46,703 bases of DNA from Chloroflexota bacterium (GTDB taxonomy: Bacteria > Chloroflexota > Limnocylindria > Limnocylindrales > CSP1-4). The notes beneath the pieces were generated by a model. It searched no databases. It worked only from the letters and a program-made list of their open reading frames with translations, and was not told where the DNA came from. Location: contig JAJYNJ010000072.1 of NCBI GenBank assembly GCA_021786385.1, positions 1-46,703 of the forward strand. The letters run 5' to 3'. Numbering within the stretch: the stretch's first letter is position 1; each line of letters opens with the position of its first letter. Below are positions 24,154-31,856 of this stretch, piece after piece. Both the position numbers and the translations under genes were made by a program.

Positions 24154-24288
24154 AGCAGTCGGCGTACGGCCGGGCGACTCGGCAGCAGTCGGCGCGCGGC
24201 CGGTTCTGGCCGACGGCCTGCCGCGCCACGCGGGTGCGCGGCCTGGTCCGCCTGACGCCATACCGGGATTCGCGGGTGCGCGGCCTGG
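24154..24288 (+). repeat. Two pairs of short direct repeats between uvrC and the dehydrogenase gene
   Basis: A 20-base unit, AGCAGTCGGCGYRCGGCCGG, occurs at 24154-24173 and 24184-24203 (period 30). An 18-base unit, CGCGGGTGCGCGGCCTGG, occurs exactly at 24229-24246 and 24271-24288 (period 42). Both pairs are non-coding. Confidence 0.7.
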
Positions 24289-24653
24289 CCGCCCAGAGCG
24301 CTGTTTCCACGATCAGTGAACACGTCACCGGTCACAGGAGCCGCTCGCCGTCCACTAGCTCGTCAGGCCGACCTGGAGCCGCACCGCCCCTGCCTGGCCC
24401 ACGGCACCGCCCGCCTTGCGCCGGAACGGCCAAGGCGTCGGACGCGGTAGACGAGCGCTCGAACGTAGGGCGAGAAGGCCGGCAGCCTTGTGAACCCTGC
24501 TATCGCCCTAGCCCTTGTTCACCGATCGTCGAAAGCTGCATCCGAGCAAGCGGACGGGTATTGCCCGTCGAGGCGCGGCCGGCGCACGACCGGATCGGAC
24601 GCTGGCCGGCGAGAGCGCAAAATGGACGGCCGCGAGCGACACCAGCCGGGAGG
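24289..24653. other. Intergenic region without recognised gene
   Basis: Beyond the direct repeats, nothing recognisable as gene, tRNA or intrinsic terminator is seen up to the end of the dehydrogenase gene. Open frames crossing it are antisense continuations of neighbours. Confidence 0.5.
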
Positions 24654-26177
24654 TTACTCGCGGTCGCCCCGCCAGACGATCTCGTGCCAGGGCTTGCGGG
24701 CGGCACCAGTGAGCTCCAGCGCGACATGCTTGACGATCGTGTATTCCTCGAAGCTGTACTGGCTCATGTCCTTGCCGGTCCCCGAACGCTTGAAGCCGCC
24801 GTGCGGCATCTCGGAGGTGATCGGGATGTGTTCGTTCACCCACACCGTGCCGAAGCGCAGGTCGCGTGCCAGCCGGAGGGCCCGGTGCACATCCCGGGTC
24901 CATACGGAGGCGGCCAGCCCGTAGTCGACATCGTTGGCCAGGCGGACGGCCTCGGCTTCGTCGTCGAATGGGAGCAGCACGAGAACCGGGCCGAAGACCT
25001 CGCGCTGGGTGATCTCGGCATCCTGACGGGCGCCCTCCACGACGGTCGGCAGGTAGTAGGCGCCCTCGGCGAGCGCCGGGTCGTCGGGCACGGTACCGCC
25101 GATCGAGACGCGGGCCCCGGCGTCGACGGCCCGCGCGACGAAGGCCGCTACGCGGTCGCGGTGGGCGCGGCTGACGAGCGGCCCGAGGTCGGTCGTCTCG
25201 GCGAAGGGGTCGCCGACCCGCACGCTGCGCACCCGCTCGAGTAGGAGGGCACGGAAGCGCTCGTACACATCGCGCGCGACGTAGAGGCGCGCCGCCGCCG
25301 TGCAGTCCTGGCCGACGTTGATGAAGCCCGCGGCGATCGCCCCGTTCGCGGCCGCCTCGAGGTCCGCATCGGCGAAGACCACGAACGGCGCCTTGCCCCC
25401 GAGCTCCAGGTGCACGCGCTTCAGTCCCTCCGCGGCGCGACGCATGATCTCGACGCCGGTGCGCGTGTCGCCGGTCAGCGAGACCATGTCGACTTGCGGG
25501 TGGGCGACGAGCGCCGGGCCAACGAGGTCGCCGCGCCCGGTGATCACGTTGAGGACACCATTCGGGAGACCCGCCTCCGTCGCCAGCTCGGCCAGGCGAA
25601 GCGCGGTGAGGGGCGTCAGCGTGGCGGGCTTGAGCACGATCGTGTTGCCCGCGGCGATCGCGGGGAAGATCTTCCAGACCGCCATCTGCAGCGGGTAGTT
25701 CCAGGGCGCGACCGACCCCACGACCCCGATCGGCTCTCGGCGCAGCACGCTCGTGATGCCAGGCATGTACTCGCCAGCGGCCTTGCCCTCCAGAGCCCGC
25801 GCGGCACCCGCGAAGAAGCGGATGTTGTCGAGGCTGCCGGCGAGGTCGAAGTCGCGCGCCATGCGCAGCGTCTTGCCGGTGTTGCGGGCCTCCAGCTCGG
25901 CGAGCTCGGCGGCGTGGGCCTCCACGAGATCGGCGATGCGCAGCAGCACGGCGGCGCGCTCGGCGGGTACGGCACGGGACCACGCGCCATCCTCGAAGGC
26001 CCGGCGGGCGGCCAGCACGGCCCGCTCCACATCCTCCGGTCCACCCTCGGGGACCCGCGCGATCGGGCGTGAGGTGGCCGGATCGAGTACCTCGATCCAA
26101 CCCCGCCGGGCGGCTTGGACGGGCGCCCCGTCGATCCAGATCGGCACGTCGGCCACGTGGGCGCGTATCTCGGCCAT
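24654..26177 (-). CDS. NAD(P)-dependent aldehyde dehydrogenase, aminobutyraldehyde/betaine-aldehyde type
   Basis: This 507-residue ALDH-superfamily enzyme oxidises an aldehyde to the acid. It has the cofactor and transition-state motif [20 protein letters not shown], the general base in [10 protein letters not shown] and the nucleophile Cys in GQDCTAAAR. The C-terminal [29 protein letters not shown] resembles gamma-aminobutyraldehyde and betaine-aldehyde dehydrogenases (shown here only as [20 protein letters not shown]). The exact substrate is uncertain. ATG at 26177 follows GGGAGGGAG. It stands alone, with no transaminase, choline or polyamine gene next to it. Confidence 0.88.
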   Translation of the reverse strand: MAEIRAHVADVPIWIDGAPVQAARRGWIEVLDPATSRPIARVPEGGPEDVERAVLAARRAFEDGAWSRAVPAERAAVLLRIADLVEAHAAELAELEARNTGKTLRMARDFDLAGSLDNIRFFAGAARALEGKAAGEYMPGITSVLRREPIGVVGSVAPWNYPLQMAVWKIFPAIAAGNTIVLKPATLTPLTALRLAELATEAGLPNGVLNVITGRGDLVGPALVAHPQVDMVSLTGDTRTGVEIMRRAAEGLKRVHLELGGKAPFVVFADADLEAAANGAIAAGFINVGQDCTAAARLYVARDVYERFRALLLERVRSVRVGDPFAETTDLGPLVSRAHRDRVAAFVARAVDAGARVSIGGTVPDDPALAEGAYYLPTVVEGARQDAEITQREVFGPVLVLLPFDDEAEAVRLANDVDYGLAASVWTRDVHRALRLARDLRFGTVWVNEHIPITSEMPHGGFKRSGTGKDMSQYSFEEYTIVKHVALELTGAARKPWHEIVWRGDRE

Positions 26178-26355
26178 GCTCTCCCTCCCGTTTCCTCTCC
26201 GCCGTACCCCTCGATCTGCGCCGGGCCCTGTCCTTCGCCGTGTCACGGGCCGGGCCCGTCTGCCCGGGAGCGCCCACGCCTCAGCTGGGCGCCCGACCCG
26301 CCGGTTCCGATCGGCGCTCTCGGCCAGATCCGAGGGTACCCTGTCCGCGCCAGCC

Positions 26356-26433
26356 ATGGCATCGCGACCAATGGCATGGCGACCATAGGAGACGCGCGGC
26401 CGACAACGCGCGGCCGACAACGCGCGGCCGAGG
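26356..26433 (+). repeat. Two adjacent short tandem repeats upstream of the UvrD-like gene
   Basis: ATGGCATCGCGACCA and ATGGCATGGCGACCA abut at 26356-26370 and 26371-26385. Then ACGCGCGGCCGACA is repeated at 26392-26405 and 26406-26419, with a partial third copy at 26420-26433. They fill much of the 299-base divergent gap between the dehydrogenase and helicase genes. The rest of the gap holds the dehydrogenase Shine-Dalgarno and no recognised gene. Confidence 0.75.
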
Positions 26434-26476
26434 CGCCGGCAAGCGCGGGTTGAGCGGCGGGTGCGATGATCCCGCC

Positions 26477-28102
26477 ATGCCGTTGCCTGCGGCGGTCGAG
26501 CAGCGCCTGGCCCGTCTCGCCGTGGACCAGCGCGCCGCGGCGACGGCCCCTCACGGCCCCGTCCTCTGCATCGCTCCCGCCGGCAGCGGCAAGACCACGA
26601 CGCTCGTGGCGCGCGTGGCCTGGCTCGTGGCCACCGGCACACCGCCCGCCACGATCTGTGCGGTGACCTTCAACCGCCGGGCCGCCGACGAGCTGGCGGA
26701 ACGCGTAGCCGCCGCGCTGGCCCCGCTGGGACATGCTCCCGACGCGGTCCGTGTGCGCACCTTCCACGCGCTGGGTCGCGAGATCCTGTTCGACGCCGGG
26801 TACCCCGTGGAGCCACTGGTCGACCGCCTCGCGCTGTTGCGCGAGCTGGAGGGCGATCTACCGGCGGCGGTCGTGCGACGCCTCGACGACGGCTTCTCGC
26901 GCCTGAAGCTGGACCTGGCAGTGGAGACCGCAGCGCTCGCGCGCGAGGTGACGGCCGCACAGACGCGAGGCGAGCCGCCCGGACCCGTGGTGCAGGCCTT
27001 CCTGCGCTACGAAGCGGCGCTCGCGGACCGCCATGCGCTCGATTTCGACGACCTCGTGCGGCGGGCACTCGGCGCGCTCGAACGCGCCCCCGACCTGCTG
27101 GAGCGCTGGCGCGAACGGTGCGCTGAACTGCTCGTCGACGAGGTGCAGGATGTCGACCGCAGCCAGCTGCGCCTAGCCTTGCTGCTCGCCGCCCCCGCCA
27201 ACCGCGTCTTTCTGGTCGGCGACGACGACCAGACCATCTACGCCTGGCGCCTGGCCGACGTGCGCCGCGTCCTGGACCTCGCGGCGGCGCTCCCCGGCCT
27301 GCGGCGCGTCGATCTCGTCACCAACTATCGGTGCCCACCGGCCGTCACCGAGCGGGCCGTCCGTCTGGTCGAGCGCAACCCAGAGCGCTTCGCCAAGACG
27401 ATCCGGCCGGGGCGATCGACGGCGGGGCATCTTTTCCTCCTCCCGGACCCGGGCGACGATGTTGCACGCGCCCGCCGCCTCCTGCGCGAGTGGCCCGCGC
27501 CACCCGGTGAGATGCGGGCGGTCCTGGCCAGGACCAACGCCGAGCTTGCGCCCTACGCGGCGGTGGCGCTCGAGTTCGGGATCCCCTACCGCGCCGACGA
27601 CGACGGCCTCGTGCTCGACGACCCCGCGGTCGATGACGTGCTGGGAGCGGCCGCGGACCCCCGCGCCGCGGCGCTGCTCGAGCGGCTCCTGCTCGCCCGC
27701 GCAGCCGTCGGCCCTGACCGCCTTCAGGCGGCGACGGCGCTGCTCGCTTGGGCACCCGGACACCGCAACGCCGCCGCGCTCGCGAGCGCCGTCGCCGATG
27801 CGCGCGCCAGGCGGGCGGCGATCCGCCGCGAAGACGCGCCGTTGCTGCTCGCGACCGCCCACGCGACCAAGGGGCTGGAGTTCGACCACGTCGCGGTGGT
27901 GGGTCTGGACGAGGGCCGCTTCCCGAGCGCGCGGAGCATCGCGGAGTCGGACTGCCCGGCGCGCACGCTCGAGGAGGAGCGCCGGCTCGCCTACGTGGCG
28001 TGGACGCGCGCCCGGCGGTCGCTGACGCTGGTCTACGATCCGGACGCACCGTCGCCGTTCCTGCGGGAGACGTTCAGCGACGCGGAACTGCGGGCCCCCT
28101 GA
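26477..28102 (+). CDS. Compact UvrD/PcrA-like superfamily 1A DNA helicase
   Basis: The 541-residue ATP-dependent 3'-5' helicase is well below the 700-plus residues of UvrD or PcrA. All SF1A motifs are present: Walker [11 protein letters not shown] (GSGKT 36-40), Ia [73 protein letters not shown] and [22 protein letters not shown]. The shortening falls mainly between motifs IV and V, where the 2B domain would be, and at the C-terminus, which lacks the UvrD Tudor tail. ATG at 26477 is chosen for the normal N-terminus; GATGAT lies six bases before it and no Shine-Dalgarno is present. Its partner system is not shown by neighbours. Confidence 0.88.
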   Translation: MPLPAAVEQRLARLAVDQRAAATAPHGPVLCIAPAGSGKTTTLVARVAWLVATGTPPATICAVTFNRRAADELAERVAAALAPLGHAPDAVRVRTFHALGREILFDAGYPVEPLVDRLALLRELEGDLPAAVVRRLDDGFSRLKLDLAVETAALAREVTAAQTRGEPPGPVVQAFLRYEAALADRHALDFDDLVRRALGALERAPDLLERWRERCAELLVDEVQDVDRSQLRLALLLAAPANRVFLVGDDDQTIYAWRLADVRRVLDLAAALPGLRRVDLVTNYRCPPAVTERAVRLVERNPERFAKTIRPGRSTAGHLFLLPDPGDDVARARRLLREWPAPPGEMRAVLARTNAELAPYAAVALEFGIPYRADDDGLVLDDPAVDDVLGAAADPRAAALLERLLLARAAVGPDRLQAATALLAWAPGHRNAAALASAVADARARRAAIRREDAPLLLATAHATKGLEFDHVAVVGLDEGRFPSARSIAESDCPARTLEEERRLAYVAWTRARRSLTLVYDPDAPSPFLRETFSDAELRAP

Positions 28103-28154
28103 GAGACGTCACGGTGCGCGCCTGGGCGGCCCAGCGTGGCGGACGTCTGCCCAC

Positions 28155-28649
28155 TCAGTGCACCCGCAGGTCGATCCCGAAGTCCAGGTACGCTCGGAGC
28201 TGCGCGAGCGCCTCCGTCCAGCCTCCCGTCGCCTCGGCGTACGCGTCAAGGAGCGCCGGTTCGGCCACGTCGAACGGCCCATCTTCGAGCGACACGAGCG
28301 TCCCCTCACGCTCGGCGTGCAGCCGCACCGTCACGACGGTCCGCCACGAGTCGTCCGCGAGCCACGGCCAGCGGAACGAGAGCTCCCGGCCCGGGACGAT
28401 CCGGATCATCTCCCACCAAGTCGCGCGATCCGGCCACTGCAGCACGGCACGCGCACCCGGTTCGAGCGATCCTTCGACCGCGAAGGGGAACCAGCACACG
28501 AGCTCCGCCGGCGCCGTCCAGGCCGTGAAGACCCGCGCCGGCGGCGCCGCCACGCGCCGGTTCACATGCACCCACCGCGACTGCGGGGTCCCCGCCGCGC
28601 CCTTCCGCTCCCCTGCCATGGGGACCGCTACGATGCCCTCCCCACTCAC
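28155..28649 (-). CDS. SRPBCC / AHSA1-like ligand-binding domain protein
   Basis: The 164-residue START-fold protein shows VHVNRRVAAPPARVFTAWTAPAELVCWFPF near the N-terminus (shown as PPARVFTAWTAPAELVCWF), ATWWEMIRIVPGRELSFRW in the middle, and the closing helix GGWTEALAQLRAYLD. Members bind hydrophobic ligands or assist Hsp90; the ligand here is unknown. The GTG start at 28649 overlaps the HD gene stop as GTGA. An internal ATG at 28619 could shorten it by ten residues. It is convergent with the helicase gene. Confidence 0.8.
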   Translation of the reverse strand: MSGEGIVAVPMAGERKGAAGTPQSRWVHVNRRVAAPPARVFTAWTAPAELVCWFPFAVEGSLEPGARAVLQWPDRATWWEMIRIVPGRELSFRWPWLADDSWRTVVTVRLHAEREGTLVSLEDGPFDVAEPALLDAYAEATGGWTEALAQLRAYLDFGIDLRVH

Positions 28650-29227
28650 AGCCCAAGTACCTCCCGCACCGTCTTGAGCCCCTCGACGACGTTCGCCACG
28701 TGTTCGGGGAACGGCACGCCGAGCTCGTCCGCGCCCCGGATCAACTGGTCGCGCGGCACCTGGCGAGCGAACCCCCGATCGCGCATCTTCTTCTCGACGG
28801 CGCGCGCATCGACCTCGTCAAGGCTCCGGTTCGGCCGCACGTAGGCCACCGCGATCACGAAGCCACTCATCTCGTCGCAGGCATACACGGTCTTCGCCAG
28901 GAGACTCGTGCGTGGCACGCCGGTGTGATCGCCGTGGCCGAGCACAGCCTCCACCACCTCATCCGGATAGCCGAGAAGGCGCAGCGCGTCGGCACCGCGG
29001 AGCGGATGCGTCTCGGGATAGCGCTCGTAGTCGAAATCGTGAAGGAGGCCCGCTGCCCGCCACATCTCGAGCGCGCGCCCGGTGATCCCGAACCGTTGGG
29101 CACCATACCAGGCGACACACGCCTCGACGGCCAGCCCGTGCCGTCGCAGCGCGTCGCTGGCCGTCCACTCGCAGAGCAGTCGCCACGCGTCGTCGCGCGA
29201 CAGGCTCTGGACGCCGTCGTCGGTCAC
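28646..29227 (-). CDS. HD-domain phosphohydrolase-like protein
   Basis: The 193-residue protein has the metal site H-HD...H..D as MWRAAGLLHDFDYERYPETH followed by LGHGDHTGVPRTSLLAKTVYACDEMSGF (shown in part as GLLHDFDYERY and GHGDHTGVPRTSLLAKTVY). This subgroup of HD proteins is widespread and functionally uncharacterised, probably a hydrolase of nucleotide or phosphate esters. It is coupled on both sides by GTGA overlaps, with the LysM gene upstream and the SRPBCC gene downstream. Confidence 0.85.
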   Translation of the reverse strand: MTDDGVQSLSRDDAWRLLCEWTASDALRRHGLAVEACVAWYGAQRFGITGRALEMWRAAGLLHDFDYERYPETHPLRGADALRLLGYPDEVVEAVLGHGDHTGVPRTSLLAKTVYACDEMSGFVIAVAYVRPNRSLDEVDARAVEKKMRDRGFARQVPRDQLIRGADELGVPFPEHVANVVEGLKTVREVLGL

Positions 29228-29565
29228 GGCGCCGGGATCACCAGCTTCTGCCCGATCTTCAGCACGTTGGGATCCTTGAGCGACGGGTTGGCGGCTTCCA
29301 GCGCCTTGACCGTGACCTTGTAACGCTGGGCAATGGCCCACAGGGTGTCGCCCTTCTTGACGGTGTACGTTCTGCTGCCCGTGGCCGGCGCCACCGACGG
29401 GACCGGCGTCGGCGTCGCCTGGACCGGCGGTGCCACCGACGCCGGCGCGGCCGACGGGAGCGCCTGAGACGACGGAGCGGACGGGCTCGGAGAGGCGGCC
29501 GACCCGCCGCACGCGGCGACCGACGTCAGGAGGGCCACCGCAACCACAGCCGCGCGGACACGCAT
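29224..29565 (-). CDS. LysM-domain lipoprotein
   Basis: The 113-residue protein has a signal peptide with lipobox SVAAC at residues 15-19, then a Ser/Pro/Ala-rich linker to about residue 62. One C-terminal LysM domain follows: TYTVKKGDTLWAIAQRYKV, then LEAANPSLKDP and LKIGQKLVIP. It should be a lipid-anchored surface protein binding peptidoglycan or related glycans. ATG at 29565 follows GGAGG. A TAGACT -10-like box lies at 29626-29631. It is first in the LysM-HD-SRPBCC unit. Confidence 0.88.
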   Translation of the reverse strand: MRVRAAVVAVALLTSVAACGGSAASPSPSAPSSQALPSAAPASVAPPVQATPTPVPSVAPATGSRTYTVKKGDTLWAIAQRYKVTVKALEAANPSLKDPNVLKIGQKLVIPAP

Positions 29566-29635
29566 TGGCTTCCCTCCGCCTCCACCACGCCGCCCGACTC
29601 CGGATCGGGCTGCTGCGCTCCACCCAGTCTAGCCA

Positions 29636-29665
29636 GCGCGTCCAGCATCTGCGCGTCCAGCCTCT
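29636..29665 (+). repeat. 15-base tandem repeat, two copies
   Basis: GCGCGTCCAGCATCT is followed directly by GCGCGTCCAGCCTCT with one mismatch. It lies in the gap between the LysM and MFS genes, next to the TAGACT box. Confidence 0.65.
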
Positions 29666-29704
29666 GCGTGCGCCCGGTCGGCGTCGGTGACGCCGCGCAG
29701 GGCG

Positions 29705-30970
29705 CTACTGCACCGGGCCAGGGCGGCCGTGCCCCAACAGTAACGGCACGCCGACCGCCGCTGCGCCAAGCGCGAGCAGCGCCCCCGCCGCCACGAAGAC
29801 CGCGCCCAAGCCGCCGCCGACGAGCGCCGCCCCGATCGACGGCCCCACGATGCCCGCCACGTAGAGCGGCAGGTAGACGAGGTTCAGCGTGGCCGACCGA
29901 CGCTCCGAGGGCACCTCCACGGCGAGCAGCCCGAAGACCATCGCGGTGACGGCGGCCACGCACGCCGACCACCCCACCGCCACCAGCGCCAGCGCGCCGA
30001 CGGTCGGCATCGCCGGCATCAACACGAGTGCCAGCGCGCCACCCGCGAACGCCACGGCCAACACCGGCCGAAAGCCAAAACGGTCACCAAGCGGCCCCGC
30101 GACCGGCGAGGCAAGCCCGCCCACCAGCGCCGCGGTGCCCGTCACGAGCCCGACGGCGCTGGCCAGCCCGCTCCCCGGCCCGACCACGTGATCCACCAGC
30201 AGTGGCAGGAACGGGTTGGCGATCTGGCGGGCGAAGAACGCGAGCCCGAAGACGAGGAAGAGTCGGCGCACCGCGGGATCCGCCAGCACGCCGCGCACCG
30301 CCCCGTACGCGAGCGACCGGACGGACCCTTGTGGGATGACGTCGGGCCGCACCTCCTGCGACCCGAACGCCAACAGCACTGCGACGGCCACCGAGAGCCC
30401 CGCCGCTAGCCAGTAGACGCTCGCAACGGGCATGCCCAGGACGCCGATCATCAGCCCGCCCAGCCAGGGCCCCACCGCCATGCCGACCGTCGAAGTGGCC
30501 CCGAAGAGCGCGATGGCCGTCCCGAGACGACCGCGTGGCGTGACGTCGCGGATCGCGGCCAGCATCACGCCGGTGTTCCCGAGCTGGAAGCCCACGAGCA
30601 GCAGGCTCAGCCCGAGCTGCCACGGTGTCCGGCTCAGCGCCACGGCCGAGAAGACGATCGCCTCGACGATCGCACTGCGGATGATCACCGCCTTCCGGCT
30701 GTACTTGTCGGCCCAGACGCCCCAGAGCGGCACGATGGGCAGTCCGAGCACGAAGACCAGCGAGCTCAGTACGCCGATCGTTTGGCCGAGCTCCCCCCTG
30801 GGGACGCCCATCCCCTGCAGGTAGAGCAGCATGAACGCGAAGACCTGGCTCACCCCGAACGCCTCGACGAACGAGGCCACGCCGTACAGGACGAGGAGCC
30901 GCACCCACGAGCTGCTCCGCTCCGCCCGCCGCGGCGGCGGAGCTGTCGAGGGCCTGTGCGACGCGATCAC
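29705..30970 (-). CDS. Major facilitator superfamily transporter
   Basis: The 421-residue protein has about twelve membrane helices. The MFS loop motif after helix 2 is GVWADKYSRKAVI, and a second half-motif is GPLGDRFGFRPVL. Overall it resembles drug/proton exporters of the MdtG/tetracycline-efflux type, but the substrate is unknown. GTG at 30970 overlaps the stop of the small upstream gene as GTGA, which fixes the start. No regulator is adjacent. Confidence 0.88.
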   Translation of the reverse strand: MIASHRPSTAPPPRRAERSSSWVRLLVLYGVASFVEAFGVSQVFAFMLLYLQGMGVPRGELGQTIGVLSSLVFVLGLPIVPLWGVWADKYSRKAVIIRSAIVEAIVFSAVALSRTPWQLGLSLLLVGFQLGNTGVMLAAIRDVTPRGRLGTAIALFGATSTVGMAVGPWLGGLMIGVLGMPVASVYWLAAGLSVAVAVLLAFGSQEVRPDVIPQGSVRSLAYGAVRGVLADPAVRRLFLVFGLAFFARQIANPFLPLLVDHVVGPGSGLASAVGLVTGTAALVGGLASPVAGPLGDRFGFRPVLAVAFAGGALALVLMPAMPTVGALALVAVGWSACVAAVTAMVFGLLAVEVPSERRSATLNLVYLPLYVAGIVGPSIGAALVGGGLGAVFVAAGALLALGAAAVGVPLLLGHGRPGPVQ

Positions 30971-31299
30971 GATCCGCGGGTGTGCCTGCGCTCGAGCAGG
31001 AGCAGCAGACGATCGGCGGCGTCCCGCAGCCGGAGCGCGTCGTCGGAGGGCCACGCGTCGAGCACCGAGTCGCGCGCGCCGAACGCGGCGCGCACCCGAC
31101 GGGCCGCGACCAGGAGGTCCGCCCGATCGCCGTCCTCGAACGCGGGCACGTGCGGCTCCAGATAGGCGGCCCAGCGCTCCTGTCCCCGGGCGCGCAGCGT
31201 CGCCACTCCACCACGGACCAGCCGGGCGACCGCCAGCGCGGCCTCGTCAAGGGGCGGGTCCTGCCAGCGCGGCGGACCGGCCTCGCGGCGCGGACTCAC
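30967..31299 (-). CDS. Small conserved-looking protein of unknown function
   Basis: The 110-residue predicted helical soluble protein is rich in Arg, Ala and Leu, with no signal peptide, membrane segment or metal motif. Segments such as WAAYLEPHVPAFEDGDRADL and DDALRLRDAADRLLLLLERR suggest a small helical bundle. I do not recognise the family. Evidence that it is a real gene is the GTGA overlap with the following MFS gene and the otherwise empty space. The start is GTG at 31299; no Shine-Dalgarno is obvious. Confidence 0.55.
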   Translation of the reverse strand: MSPRREAGPPRWQDPPLDEAALAVARLVRGGVATLRARGQERWAAYLEPHVPAFEDGDRADLLVAARRVRAAFGARDSVLDAWPSDDALRLRDAADRLLLLLERRHTRGS

Positions 31300-31357
31300 G
31301 TGGCGGCAGAGGTCGGGATCGGTGCGGCGCCTCGTGGCGTCTCGGCGCGAGGCGGAT

Positions 31358-31816
31358 TCACGCGCGCCCAGTCGGCGGGGGGAACGGCGGGACGACGCCG
31401 CTTCCCGGGGCGACGGTGCTGCGCTCGAGGGTCAGCGTCATCCGCTTCCGCTCCGAACCCCCGATCAGGATCCGTAGCGAGTAGTCACCCGGCTCGGCGA
31501 AGGTCAGGTTCCACAGGTCGAGCGCGAAGGTAACCGAGGTGTCGCCGCCGCCCGCGGACCAACCGTCGGCACGGATCTGTGCCTCGGCCCGCGACAACTC
31601 GGCGCCGTTCGGGGCGAGCAGCACGAAGCGCAGTTCGTGATCTTGCCCCAGTTCCGTAGCGCTGACCGTGAGCCCGATCACCAGCGCGAGATGGGGATGG
31701 ACGAGCGGGAACGAGGGCCCGCCAATGCGAGTCACACCGCCGCCAAGGACGTAGAACTTCTGGCCGGGCCGCGCATCGGCCGCGTCCGCGAGGAACGCAA
31801 AATCGATCTCAGGCAT
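31358..31816 (-). CDS. DUF6941-like conserved protein
   Basis: The 152-residue soluble protein begins MPEIDFAFLADAADARPGQK and continues FYVLGGGVTRI, VHPHLALVIGL and a C2-like or Ig-like beta half (FAEPGDYSLRILIGG). This matches the pattern I recall for DUF6941 proteins of actinobacteria and Chloroflexota, whose function is unknown. ATG at 31816 lies six bases after TAGCAT, so it is probably leaderless. It is transcribed away from uvrA's end, 40 bases downstream of it. Confidence 0.65.
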   Translation of the reverse strand: MPEIDFAFLADAADARPGQKFYVLGGGVTRIGGPSFPLVHPHLALVIGLTVSATELGQDHELRFVLLAPNGAELSRAEAQIRADGWSAGGGDTSVTFALDLWNLTFAEPGDYSLRILIGGSERKRMTLTLERSTVAPGSGVVPPFPPPTGRA

Positions 31817-31822
31817 GCGTGG

Positions 31823-31828
31823 ATGCTA
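31823..31828 (-). promoter_or_regulatory. Putative -10 box of the DUF6941-like gene, leaderless
   Basis: TAGCAT ends six bases before the ATG, with no Shine-Dalgarno between. It is identical in sequence and spacing to the uvrC box. Confidence 0.5.
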
Positions 31829-31856
31829 CCCCGCACCGACACCGCGCCGCCGAACC

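Noticed and set aside
24508-26642. Long overlapping frames around the aldehyde dehydrogenase gene
   Set aside because: They are shadows or upstream extensions; only 24654-26177 carries the family motifs and a Shine-Dalgarno.
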